In this document: piece after piece, positions 33,333-40,797 of the stretch
How the letters are laid out: every line of letters begins with the position of its first letter
Numbering within the stretch: position 1 is the first letter of the stretch
DNA from: Planctomycetia bacterium
Lineage (GTDB): Bacteria > Planctomycetota > MHYJ01 > WSZJ01
Direction: 5' to 3'
Assembly (NCBI GenBank): GCA_020849035.1
Contig: JADLHC010000054.1
Location: 1-43,630 of the forward strand
Length of the DNA stretch: 43,630 nt
Program-made: the position numbers and the translations under genes
The notes under the pieces: model-generated
What the model was told of the DNA's origin: nothing
Seen by the model: the letters and a program-made list of their open reading frames with translations, nothing else
Database searches by the model: none

Positions 33333-33770
33333 ATGTATCTGACCGCCAACTCAAGTAGCGTGCTCGGCGGGCCGCTCAACTTGCGCGGCGTCGTCATCTA
33401 CGCCCAGCGCCCCTTCAAGAAGCACTTTGGCATTGCGCTTTTCAACTACCGCAACGAGATCGTGGCGGTGGTGCACCCGCAGCCGGGCCGCCTTGGCGAG
33501 CCGATCACCGTCGTCGAGACTGACTACGCCGCGTTCGCCAAGACCAGCAAGGTGTTCTTCGCGAAGATGAATCCGAAGTTTTCGCCGGAAGAAGTCGCGA
33601 ACCGCGCGGTGCAGCTCATCGGGTCCCAGGACTACGACCTGTTCAAGCGGAACTGCGAGCACTACGGAACCTGGGCGGCGACCGGCGATGGCACGAGCCA
33701 GCAGATCAAAGACTTGGGCACGGCCGCGCTCGTCATCGCCGCCGTCGTGTTGCTCGCGAAGGCCGGGTAG
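33333..33770 (+). CDS. LRAT-like (permuted NlpC/P60) protein with C-terminal membrane helix
   Basis: The 145-residue protein has a strong RBS (GGAGGAAAGCATG). It shows LRAT-type permuted papain-like motifs: HFGIALFNYRNEIVAVVH, containing the candidate catalytic H31, and RNCEHYGTWAATG, with the nucleophile C108 in the NCEH signature. A hydrophobic C-terminal helix (TAALVIAAVVLLAKAG) should anchor it to a membrane. LRAT-fold enzymes act as acyltransferases or phospholipases on membrane lipids, and in mobile DNA such small ones may be membrane-acting toxins or defence effectors. A second small gene begins 12 nt downstream, perhaps a partner. Function unproven. Confidence 0.7.
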   Translation: MYLTANSSSVLGGPLNLRGVVIYAQRPFKKHFGIALFNYRNEIVAVVHPQPGRLGEPITVVETDYAAFAKTSKVFFAKMNPKFSPEEVANRAVQLIGSQDYDLFKRNCEHYGTWAATGDGTSQQIKDLGTAALVIAAVVLLAKAG

Positions 33771-33782
33771 GAGGACCATTTC

Positions 33783-34142
33783 ATGCCGCTACGTGGAGTG
33801 GTCCATCTTAGGCGGGACATGTGGATGCTGGGCCTACCCGCCCGGGAACCGGGCAAGTTCTCGCCCTTCATCGCGGAAGAGAGCGTCACATTCTTCACTT
33901 CCGAAACGGGAATCGACGACCTGCGAAGGGGCGCAGCAATTAGCCCTGAACTGCAGGCGTTCCCTGTTCATGGATGGGCAGCCCTCCAAGCCACTTTGTT
34001 GAGCTGTAAGGCTGCAGGGTGCAGGCGGGTGGTTTTCGATCCTGTCGCCAACACCTCACGATTCTCCAAGATCGAGAACGTTATTCTGTGGGTTCATCAG
34101 ATCCTGACCGGGCAGCGCACCGGCAGGAGTCACCTCAACTAG
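33783..34142 (+). CDS. hypothetical protein, possible partner of the LRAT-like protein
   Basis: The 119-residue product is not recognised. It has alternating strands and helices (DMWMLGLPAREPGKFSPFIAEESVTFFTS ... GWAALQATLLSCKAAGCRRVVFDP ... KIENVILWVHQIL) and no signal peptide. A faint resemblance to SseB-like folds is too weak to call. It starts 12 nt after the LRAT-like gene with an AGGAGG-like site between them, so the two are probably co-expressed. A toxin-antidote relationship is possible but untested. Confidence 0.55.
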   Translation: MPLRGVVHLRRDMWMLGLPAREPGKFSPFIAEESVTFFTSETGIDDLRRGAAISPELQAFPVHGWAALQATLLSCKAAGCRRVVFDPVANTSRFSKIENVILWVHQILTGQRTGRSHLN

Positions 34143-34374
34143 TTCGGAGCGTTTCTGGCGCAGTCGCGGTTGACAGAACTGTCGGACGGGGCCGAGGCAA
34201 CAGGGATCGGCTACTGCGACGACAAGACTTTACCACGGTTCGTCCAGCCCCTGGTCGAGGACAGCAAGTCCGACGCGATGCTTCGGGTCTCTGCCGTTCC
34301 AGTTGTGCCCGTAGTCGACTCGCTCGGCGCTCCCGCTTGATATCCGAGACTCATTCCGCGAAGAGCGGAGAAGC

Positions 34375-35073
34375 TCATGCGCGCGCGGACCGTCGCTTGC
34401 CGACCGTCAGCCTCTCTGGAAAGAGGTTCTTACGAAGCCGGGCGCCCTTCTTTGTGGCGAGAGAGCTAGTGAGGCCGAGATCGACGAGGGTGTTCAGAAC
34501 TTGATCTTGGGCTTCCTGCCTCAGATATGTGCCCCGGGAGAGGAGCTTGACATCATGAAGGGTCAACCGACTGTTGTCGCGCAGATGGGATAGTGCCGCC
34601 AACGCGAAGAGGTATTTCATTTCCCGATTCTGGCCACCGAGAGCCTCGTAGATGTTCCGGGGGTGCGTGTGCTCCCTGACCAAGTACCGCACGAGCGAGG
34701 GGACAAGACCGTCTGGCCCGAGGCTCTTGGGATCGGAGTATTCAATTCGCTGAAGTCCCTGAATGTCTGCAGGTACGCCCTTCGATAGCTTTCGATTCAA
34801 CAGAATGTAATAGTCGACTCCGAGACCTTCGGCCAACCCGAGTTCGAGCGCCACGTTCGGGTTCCACAACGAGATGTCGAAGATGCAGTAGTCCACGGCC
34901 TTGATGTAAGTCCTCAGAATCCCAAGAAGATGCTTCGTCGAAAGATGCGTATCCGCGTAGTACCAGCGGAACGGAATGCGTTCGAGGGCTCCCTGAAACG
35001 CCTTGAAAGGAAACCCACTTCCGTATGGACATCCGACGAAAACGCTCGGCAACTTGTAGGGTGCCTTGGCCAT
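34375..35073 (-). CDS. TIR/nucleoside-deoxyribosyltransferase-like effector with C-terminal winged-helix region
   Basis: The 232-residue protein starts at 35073, with AAAGGAGG 6 nt upstream. Residues 8-125 form a Rossmann-like flavodoxin fold: SVFVGCPYGSGFPFKAFQGALER, AVDYCIFDISLWNPNVALELGLAEGLG and DYYILLNRKL. The D-x-S-x2-NPNV-x-x-ELG signature with candidate catalytic E77 is shared by TIR-like and deoxyribosyltransferase-like domains of bacterial defence systems, which hydrolyse NAD or bind nucleotides. Residues 150-232 are helical and look like a winged helix (KYLFALAALSHLRDNSRLTLHDVKLLSRG ... LRQEAQDQVLNTLVDLGLTSS), perhaps the sensor part. It stands alone in convergent orientation after the LRAT-like pair. 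Confidence 0.65.
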   Translation of the reverse strand: MAKAPYKLPSVFVGCPYGSGFPFKAFQGALERIPFRWYYADTHLSTKHLLGILRTYIKAVDYCIFDISLWNPNVALELGLAEGLGVDYYILLNRKLSKGVPADIQGLQRIEYSDPKSLGPDGLVPSLVRYLVREHTHPRNIYEALGGQNREMKYLFALAALSHLRDNSRLTLHDVKLLSRGTYLRQEAQDQVLNTLVDLGLTSSLATKKGARLRKNLFPERLTVGKRRSARA

Positions 35074-35196
35074 GCGGCCTCCTTTCGCATCGACGCTACC
35101 GGGCCGTGCTCGCCGCGTCGAGAGATCGAGGCAAGTTTTGCTTCCAGCCGCCGCCCGCCCACGCCCACATGCGCCCTCCCCGTTCCGGAGGCACCG

Positions 35197-35418
35197 ATGT
35201 TCGGCTTCGCGATCCACGTGCGCGTGAACTCGCTGACCTGCCTGGACTGCGAGGTGCGGTTCGGCCCGGAGCAGGCCAAGTTCAGGCGCGGGAAGGACTG
35301 GAACGTCGCGCGCGGCGTCCAGCTCGTGTGCCCTCGGTGCGGCAGCACGAAGACGGTGCCGGAGCTGGACGTCGAATTCTGGGACCTGTCGCGACCGCCG
35401 CCGAGGCCATCGCCCTGA
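35197..35418 (+). CDS. small zinc-ribbon protein
   Basis: A 73-residue protein with GGAGG 6 nt before its ATG. It holds CLDC at about residues 14-17 and CPRC at about 46-49, a two-knuckle zinc ribbon, with a basic stretch between. Probably nucleic-acid binding. It ends close to the stop of the convergent GIY-YIG gene. Confidence 0.6.
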   Translation: MFGFAIHVRVNSLTCLDCEVRFGPEQAKFRRGKDWNVARGVQLVCPRCGSTKTVPELDVEFWDLSRPPPRPSP

Positions 35419-35430
35419 CACCTGCGATTC

Positions 35431-35919
35431 CTATTTCCGGCGGCGGGAGTGACGCACGAACCGCAGGACCTCGCGTGCAGCCTCCCGGTGGCGTGCCTTC
35501 GAGACATGGAAGTGGATCTCGGTCTGGAACGCCGGCCACTGTCCCTCCGCGCGAATCAGGTGCACGACCTCGGCCTCGATTGTCTCCATTTCCACCTCGG
35601 CGGCCTTCGACTTCTTGGGGTGGCTCCAGACGAAGACGATCACGTCGCGCACTGTCTTCCTCCAGGCGTACCCGTGGTAACCGTGCTTCCCGTCCGCGGT
35701 CCACCCGTAGCGCAAGCGCGCCCGGAGCGGCTGCTTCGTGATGCCGACGTAGATCGTCTTTCCTCGAGCAACTACGAGGTAGAGCTTCGGCCCCTTCTCT
35801 CGACACCCCGGCGGCATCTTGCCGTCCCCACGGACCTCGAAGTCCGATCTTGAGCACCGGAGGCCTACTCGTTCCGGGCCCAGCAGGCTGAGCCTTGATA
35901 CCGATGAGGCCCGCTTCAC
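35431..35919 (-). CDS. GIY-YIG nuclease-like protein
   Basis: This 162-residue protein starts at a GTG that overlaps the stop of the upstream AT-hook gene (GTGA). The core reads KLYLVVARGKTIYVGITKQPLRARLRYGW, which fits the GIY-YIG pattern: a first strand YLVV, a second strand YVGIT, then a conserved Arg helix. It continues with a glutamate-rich helix (KAAEVEMETIEAEVVHLIRAEG) that would supply the metal-binding Glu. It could be a DNA repair, homing or restriction-type nuclease. The coupling to a small AT-hook protein suggests that protein supplies extra DNA binding. Confidence 0.65.
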   Translation of the reverse strand: MKRASSVSRLSLLGPERVGLRCSRSDFEVRGDGKMPPGCREKGPKLYLVVARGKTIYVGITKQPLRARLRYGWTADGKHGYHGYAWRKTVRDVIVFVWSHPKKSKAAEVEMETIEAEVVHLIRAEGQWPAFQTEIHFHVSKARHREAAREVLRFVRHSRRRK

Positions 35920-36227
35920 ATGGCGCCCCCGTGTTTCCGCCTGTTCTTGCTCACGTTCGGCCGGCCGGGACCGCGCTTCGTGTTCTTGGAGCCCTTCGGC
36001 CGCCCCGGGCCGCGACGCGGCGGAACGCCGTCGAACCCCGCGACTTCAACCCGGGTCCGGATCTCCACCGGCACCAGCCGGTAGACCCGCGCCTTCCCGA
36101 GGGTGCCAGCCACTGCCCGCTCCTGGAGCAGAGCCAGGATGCGCTCCCTGCTCCCGACGACGACCTGCTTGCGCCCGTGAGCCAGAAGCAAGTCCGGCTC
36201 GGCCCGAACCCTTCCCCGCTTAGCCAT
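35916..36227 (-). CDS. small protein with two AT-hook motifs
   Basis: The 103-residue basic protein starts at 36227, with AGGAGG 6 nt upstream. Its C terminus has two AT-hook-like units in tandem, RRGPGRPKGSKN and KRGPGRPNVSKN, which should insert into the minor groove of AT-rich DNA. The N-terminal part (RKQVVVGSRERILALLQERAVAGTLGKARVYRLVPVEI) is a small alpha/beta unit of unknown role. It is translationally coupled to the GIY-YIG gene. Confidence 0.65.
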   Translation of the reverse strand: MAKRGRVRAEPDLLLAHGRKQVVVGSRERILALLQERAVAGTLGKARVYRLVPVEIRTRVEVAGFDGVPPRRGPGRPKGSKNTKRGPGRPNVSKNRRKHGGAM

Positions 36228-36492
36228 GTTGGCCTCCTGCGGGAACGGTAGCGGTGGCGAGGCGGCAGGGCGAGCGAATCCGGCGCACGAGTGGGTCCCT
36301 GGCGCGTTCGGTGGGCACGAAGGGCGACGTGGGCGGGAACCCACGCCCGGGCGCGTCCTGCCCGAACGTCGCGCGTCCCCGCCCCGGTCAACCGTGACCG
36401 CCCCGACGGTCACAACTGACCGCCCGAGCCGCTCGGTCGCAATCTCAGATAAATCGGGCACGTCGCTTGATCTTCAGCGTGTGTACGCGAAC

Positions 36493-36906
36493 ATGAAGCA
36501 GATGCCGCCGGAGCGGCGGCCATTCGAGGAGATGCCCGTGAAGACGAAGTTCATCGCCGTCCAGAAGCCGCTGGCGCAGCGCCGGACCCGCCGCGCCGAC
36601 TTCGAGCGCCAGACTCCCATCGGCACGCTCGGAGTCGTCGATCTGCGCTCCTGCATCGGGCGCGACGGGATCGCGTACAGCTACGGGCTCCTGCTCGACG
36701 GGAAGCCTGCCGCCATCGTCCGCGACGAGGGGAACGGCTCGATGCTCTGGGTCGACTGGCGAGACGCCGCGACCGAGAAGCTGGTCAGCGACTACGCCAA
36801 GACGCTCCCGCCGCCGGTCCAGGAGGGGTACTCGATGCCCTACTGCGTCGATCTGATGTTGGCTGAGCTGGCGGACGCTGCCGACGCGGCGGGGGTGACA
36901 AGGTAG
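36493..36906 (+). CDS. hypothetical protein
   Basis: An unrecognised product of about 137 residues. Starts at 36493 and 36502 are in frame without a clear RBS; 36532 and a GTG at 36538 lie just after GAGGAG, so the start is uncertain. The body (IGTLGVVDLRSCIGRDGIAYSYGLLLDGKPAAIVRDEGNGSMLWVDWRDAATEKLVSDYAKTL ... CVDLMLAELADAADAA) has several beta strands and a final helix and looks like a real protein. It is divergent from the AT-hook gene and converges with the next gene. Confidence 0.55.
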   Translation: MKQMPPERRPFEEMPVKTKFIAVQKPLAQRRTRRADFERQTPIGTLGVVDLRSCIGRDGIAYSYGLLLDGKPAAIVRDEGNGSMLWVDWRDAATEKLVSDYAKTLPPPVQEGYSMPYCVDLMLAELADAADAAGVTR

Positions 36907-36942
36907 ATAACCGCAGCGCGGTCCTCACTTGCTGGACTCGCA

Positions 36943-37842
36943 CTACGAAGGGTCATTCCAGCCCTCATCCGGGAATCCGGGGCGATACCACTTTCCAAAG
37001 CCCCGGCGAAACAGCTCTGACCGAGGTGACCGGTCATTCACGATCATCCTGAAGTCGTAGCGGTTCGGTCGATCTGCCCAGAGGAATCCAACGCAGTCCA
37101 GCCAGTGCGGGTCCTTCCGACGGAACAGCCCGCGCTCGATTGGTAGCCCGTTGGAATCTTGATCACGATCGTTGAGCAGTGCATCCCCTGCGAGCAACGC
37201 CACCCCCGTCCGGCTCATCCAGAGATCGTCGCAGAGCATCACCAAGCGCGGCCAGCGCCCCTGAAACTTGGCTTCGGCGTTATCGATGATCCGCCGCAGC
37301 GCGTCCCCTCTTGGAAGGGTCCTCACGCCGTCGGAGGGCAGGAACTTGTAGGGATGACGCAGCCGACGCACCTGCGCCTTCGTGAGCCTGGACTTGGACG
37401 CAGACTTTGCGATCAAGGAAGTTCCGCGTCCAGTCCGCCAGTCCTCGGCGAACTGGCCCTGCCAGCCTGGGACCTTCACCTCAGTCAGCACCTGCTGCCC
37501 AAGGACCCTTGTCTCGAACTCGATCTGTGCATCCCCCTCTTGGACCTTCGAGACTTCGAAGCCGGCCTGCTCCTCGAGGAACCGGACGACCGCGAGTTCT
37601 CCGAAGTAGCTGGTCCTGTGTTGGACCGTGCAGGTCTGTAGGCGCCTGAGGTAGAGATCCAAGACGCCGTGTCGCTCGGCTACACGCAGGCGAGCCTCGA
37701 ATTCCTCCAGAATGTCCTGACCCGAGGGGAAGTAGTCCGGGCGCCGACGCCAGGCAGGTCGCGAGGAGATCAGCCTTCGCATGAGGGGGCAGTTGATGTA
37801 GTCCAGATTCTCGGGGTTCCAGAATCGAAGGGTTGCTGACAT
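36943..37842 (-). CDS. putative PD-(D/E)XK nuclease-like protein
   Basis: This 299-residue protein is unrecognised as a family. A block at residues 79-123 fits a PD-(D/E)XK core: SYFGELAVVRFLEEQAGFEV (helix with E82), GDAQIEF (D104) and LTEVKVPG (E121-x-K123). A basic region and a long C-terminal half rich in Trp and Arg follow (RWPRLVMLCDDLWMSRTGVALL; HWLDCVGFLWADRPNRYDFRMIV). There is no membrane segment. It is divergent from a HEPN-like gene about 140 nt away, so the two probably share a promoter region and may act together. The nuclease call rests on motif spacing only. Confidence 0.5.
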   Translation of the reverse strand: MSATLRFWNPENLDYINCPLMRRLISSRPAWRRRPDYFPSGQDILEEFEARLRVAERHGVLDLYLRRLQTCTVQHRTSYFGELAVVRFLEEQAGFEVSKVQEGDAQIEFETRVLGQQVLTEVKVPGWQGQFAEDWRTGRGTSLIAKSASKSRLTKAQVRRLRHPYKFLPSDGVRTLPRGDALRRIIDNAEAKFQGRWPRLVMLCDDLWMSRTGVALLAGDALLNDRDQDSNGLPIERGLFRRKDPHWLDCVGFLWADRPNRYDFRMIVNDRSPRSELFRRGFGKWYRPGFPDEGWNDPS

Positions 37843-37980
37843 GACCTCTTTGATCGCAGATCGACGTCCCAGGTTCGCGCTACTTGGAGTCAGCTCTGCG
37901 ACGAGATCTCATCGGCTCTCGTTGCGCGAGGCTCGCGGAATCTGCAAGATTGGCGGAACCACTTGGCGGGAGAGTTCCCA

Positions 37981-39258
37981 ATGACTCGGCCTTTCGACTT
38001 TTCGAAACCCCTGACAGACCCGAAGAAGAACTTCGCCCGATACAGTTTCGAGTACCGGGTTTTGTACGCGAGGCAGTTGATCTACGACTTGGCCGATGGC
38101 TGCGCCGCCCAGGATCACGCCGTCGTGCGTCATCCCGAGCTCGAGGGCTCGTTCGCCCGACACAAAGTCGCGGTGTCGATCGGCGTAGTCTATCTCGTGA
38201 GAGAGCTGGACGGCCTGCTGAATCTGGCCTTTCGCGATCTCTGGCAGCATCGGCCAGATCTCCTGCAGGGGTGGGCAAGTCGTCGAATCCGGTCCGAGGA
38301 CGAGCCAACGAAGCCGCTCGTGCTAAACATCAGCTTTGATGACCTGTGGAAGCCGAGCACGAAGCGCCTCGCCCTCGACGAGTTCTTCAGGTCTCGCGTG
38401 CTTTCCGAGTGGTTCAGGACTTCGGGGATGGAAAAGATCGAAGGAATCCAAGACATCTTGCTCGGCCCGAAGTTGCGGACGGAAAAAGACGAAGATCGCG
38501 ACTCTGGACGAAAGGCGGGCGGGAGCAAGAAGAAGGTCAGGCCGGGAGAACTGCCAGCGAAGACGCTCGACACAATTCGCAAGGGAGTCGAATACAGGAA
38601 CAGTTTCGTTCACCCTGGCACGAATGACTACTCGACTTCCGGCAAGCCGTCGGGTCTCCGCGATTCCGACGCTCGCGGTGATGAGGCTATCGACTTTGAC
38701 GGGTTTGCCGAGGCACTCCTTGAGTTCGCGGAGTGGCTGCAAGCCCGAGTAAGACCTGTCTCTCAGCAGTGGATCGCGACGAACATCCCCTACCTTCCCA
38801 AGATGCTGACCGATCGACAGAACGCCGCCTTCGGGCTCATGACGGAGTTCCAAGCAGGCAGCGGCCGCAGGTACACCTCCTTCGAACACCTTGTGGAAAC
38901 CGTCGAGGACTTCAAGAAGCGCGGGGATGCGGGCCCGCAATGCTATGTGCTAGGAACGCAGAAGGAGGTGATGACGAAACTAGCGCAAATCAGGAAGTAC
39001 GTCGCAGACCACGAGGATGTGAAGCTGGTTTTGTTCGAAGATCCGTACGGCGTGACCATCGGGCACGGCGAGAGCGATCCGGACCGCAAGAGCTTACTGG
39101 GGATGGAGTCGGAGTTCCGGGGCCGAGTCTGGTTCGTACCGCGGTACAAGTTCGTCCCCGACCCGACCAAGGAGCTTCTGCAGAGGGTGAAGCCGGATCC
39201 CAGCTTTGAGTTCGAAGAGGCCCTTCGGGGCGCGATCAAAGCTGCAGCTGGACGATGA
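37981..39258 (+). CDS. HEPN-like protein of unknown function
   Basis: The 425-residue protein starts at the ATG at 37981, with GGGAGAG 5 nt upstream. The N-terminal ~230 residues are helical, and KGVEYRNSFVHPG contains R206-x4-H211 (RNSFVH), which resembles the RNase motif of HEPN domains. Acidic residues (SFEYR) near the start could complete it. A charged Lys/Gly linker lies at about 165-195. The C-terminal ~180 residues are alpha/beta (CYVLGTQKEVMTKLAQIRKYVADHEDVKLVLFEDPYG ... RVWFVPRYKFVPDP) and not recognised. It is divergent from the nuclease-like gene and is the last gene before the tRNA. A two-gene defence pair is an inference. Confidence 0.55.
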   Translation: MTRPFDFSKPLTDPKKNFARYSFEYRVLYARQLIYDLADGCAAQDHAVVRHPELEGSFARHKVAVSIGVVYLVRELDGLLNLAFRDLWQHRPDLLQGWASRRIRSEDEPTKPLVLNISFDDLWKPSTKRLALDEFFRSRVLSEWFRTSGMEKIEGIQDILLGPKLRTEKDEDRDSGRKAGGSKKKVRPGELPAKTLDTIRKGVEYRNSFVHPGTNDYSTSGKPSGLRDSDARGDEAIDFDGFAEALLEFAEWLQARVRPVSQQWIATNIPYLPKMLTDRQNAAFGLMTEFQAGSGRRYTSFEHLVETVEDFKKRGDAGPQCYVLGTQKEVMTKLAQIRKYVADHEDVKLVLFEDPYGVTIGHGESDPDRKSLLGMESEFRGRVWFVPRYKFVPDPTKELLQRVKPDPSFEFEEALRGAIKAAAGR

Positions 39259-39466
39259 CATGATCGACCATCACGTCCTTGGCAAAAGCACGGAGACGGA
39301 CTCAGCTCGTTAAGTGACTTCTCCTTACATCTCGAACCGGATTCCAGACAAAGTTCGCCAACAGTCATCCCCGGGGTCCCCGGAGCCGAGGGAGTTGCAA
39401 CTCGCGCCGCGCGCTCAGTATCGCAGCCCTTCTGCGCCCCTCGCCGCAAGTCCCGCCCCCGCCCAC

Positions 39467-39547
39467 AAATAAAAACACCCGGCGTCCCTCGCACGCCGGC
39501 GGGCTGTTAACCCGCCCTCCGGAAATCGTGCGCGAGACGCCAGGTGT
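39467..39547 (-). terminator. Rho-independent terminator after tRNA-Asn
   Basis: On the minus strand the sequence just after the tRNA folds into a long stem (ACACC-GGCGTC ... GACGCC-GGTGT) enclosing a second hairpin (GGCGGG ... CCCGCC), and is followed by TTTTTATTT. Position and T-tract make it a good terminator for the tRNA transcript. The inner loop contains an 11-nt complement of the tRNA anticodon arm. Nothing else was found in 39259-39466. Confidence 0.65.
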
Positions 39548-39549
39548 AG

Positions 39550-39621
39550 CTCCCCGGGGAGGACTCGAACCTCCAACACACCGGTTAACAGCCGGTTACT
39601 CTACCATTGAGCTACCGGGGA
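39550..39621 (-). tRNA. tRNA-Asn (anticodon GTT)
   Basis: The minus strand folds into a complete cloverleaf: a 7-bp acceptor stem (TCCCCGG with CCGGGGA) and discriminator G; a D-arm GCTC ... GAGT; an anticodon arm ACCGG-CTGTTAA-CCGGT with anticodon GTT; and a T-arm GGAGG-TTCGAGT-CCTCC. The CCA end is not encoded. It decodes asparagine AAC/AAU. The 3' end faces the accessory region, the usual geometry for an element integrated at a tRNA gene. Confidence 0.93.
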
Positions 39622-39748
39622 AAAGTCGGGGCGGGAATCTTAGAGGGGGAACTCGCCGCCGTCAACTCAACGCCGGCCGGGAAGGGGAGGTTCATTCCGG
39701 CCGGAGAGAACCGGGCCCCCGGCGGACCGGGGGCCCGGGAACGGAAGG

Positions 39749-40336
39749 TCATCTCGTGCCCACCGGCGCGGCCCACGAGCTGGGGATCAGCAGGCTCGAG
39801 ACAGCCGTCTCCGTCGGCGATCCGATCGCGAACACGTCCACCCTTCCCTGGAAGAACAGCACGTTGAGGTCGCCCCCCTTGCCGTGGTTGGGGACGCCGG
39901 CGGAGTCGTTGCCGTCGCACGCCATGGGGAAGTCGGGTGGCGTGGTCTTGTCGTCCAGGCCGGTGGGGCCCCAGGTGCAGGCGCCGGGAGTCGTACCGGA
40001 CGGGTTCACCCACGCCCCGGAGGCCGGGAGGACGTTGTAGTGAGTCCCGGCAGCGGCCTTTCCGCGCATGGCGCAACGGAACAGGTTGCCGTCGGTGGCC
40101 AGGTCGCGCTGCCAGAGCTGGGCGAACCAGGTGGCGGCGCCGGGGGTGGGGTAGGCCTTGAACTTGGACTCGTAGAGGGCGAAGTAGACGCCGATCTGCT
40201 TGAGGGAGTTCTTGCAGTCGGTCTTGCGGCTGCCCCCCCGCGATGTATGGAAGCACGGCGTGATCAGCGCGAAGCCCACGAGCGCGATCACGATGAGGAC
40301 GACGAGTTCGAAGAGCGTGAATCCTTTTCGGTGCAT
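39749..40336 (-). CDS. type II/IV pseudopilin (prepilin-type N-terminal cleavage/methylation)
   Basis: The 195-residue protein has the class III signal MHRKG-FTLFELVVLIVIALVGFAL: cleavage after Gly, methylation of the new Phe1, conserved Glu5, and a 20-residue hydrophobic helix that both anchors and polymerises. The ATG at 40336 is preceded by GGAGAAC; longer frames are not needed. The body (NSLKQIGVYFALYESKFKAYPTPG ... CAMRGKAA ... HGKGGDLNVLFFQGRVDVF) is of the planctomycete pseudopilin (DUF1559-like/GspG-like) kind. It is exported and processed by PilD/GspO, which is not in the window. It probably acts in a type II secretion-like apparatus. No pilus gene is adjacent. Confidence 0.85.
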   Translation of the reverse strand: MHRKGFTLFELVVLIVIALVGFALITPCFHTSRGGSRKTDCKNSLKQIGVYFALYESKFKAYPTPGAATWFAQLWQRDLATDGNLFRCAMRGKAAAGTHYNVLPASGAWVNPSGTTPGACTWGPTGLDDKTTPPDFPMACDGNDSAGVPNHGKGGDLNVLFFQGRVDVFAIGSPTETAVSSLLIPSSWAAPVGTR

Positions 40337-40684
40337 GGAGGTTCTCCGTCCGGTTCGGAACGCGTGAAAAAGCCGGGGCGCGACGTGCGCCGCGGCGGTA
40401 CGGCGATCGCGGGTTGTGAAGATCGCCGGGGCCGCCGCTCCGGCGCGGCGCGGGACGGAAGCGCGGCGGGGAGGGTGCAATCGCGGGGCTCGCGGGCCTG
40501 GAACCGGGACTCGGGATGATGGAATGGATGAGTGCGGGTTGAAGGGCGGCGGGAGCGGGCGAAGGCGTGTCGGCGGGGGGCGTGTCTTCGGGGGGGTGCC
40601 GGGGGGCTCCTTTCGGGAAGACGGGTCTCACGACATTGTAGGAAAACCCGCGGGGGCGATGACAGCGCGCCGTGCGTGAGGCCG
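40337..40684. other. GC-rich intergenic region upstream of the pseudopilin
   Basis: No gene is supported here. It is strongly GC-rich, with several G runs on the plus strand near 40575-40607 (three tracts of six or more G within about 35 nt). No promoter was identified with confidence. Confidence 0.45.
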
Positions 40685-40785
40685 TATCCGCGGCCGTTTC
40701 CGCGGCATCCGCCTTCATCCGCGAATTCCTTTCTTGAAACGGAATTCGCGGATGAAGGCGGATGAGGCGGAAACGACCGCGGATA
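40685..40785. repeat. near-perfect palindrome with 45-bp arms
   Basis: Arms 40685-40729 and 40741-40785 match at 42 of 45 positions around an 11-nt centre (TTTCTTGAAAC), itself partly self-complementary. The arms are built of repeated CGGATGA-like units (GCGGATGAAGGCGGATGA). It begins 12 nt beyond the stop of the P-type ATPase gene, where it could terminate transcription or be a REP-like mobile repeat. Confidence 0.8.
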
Positions 40786-40797
40786 AGGACTCACTCG

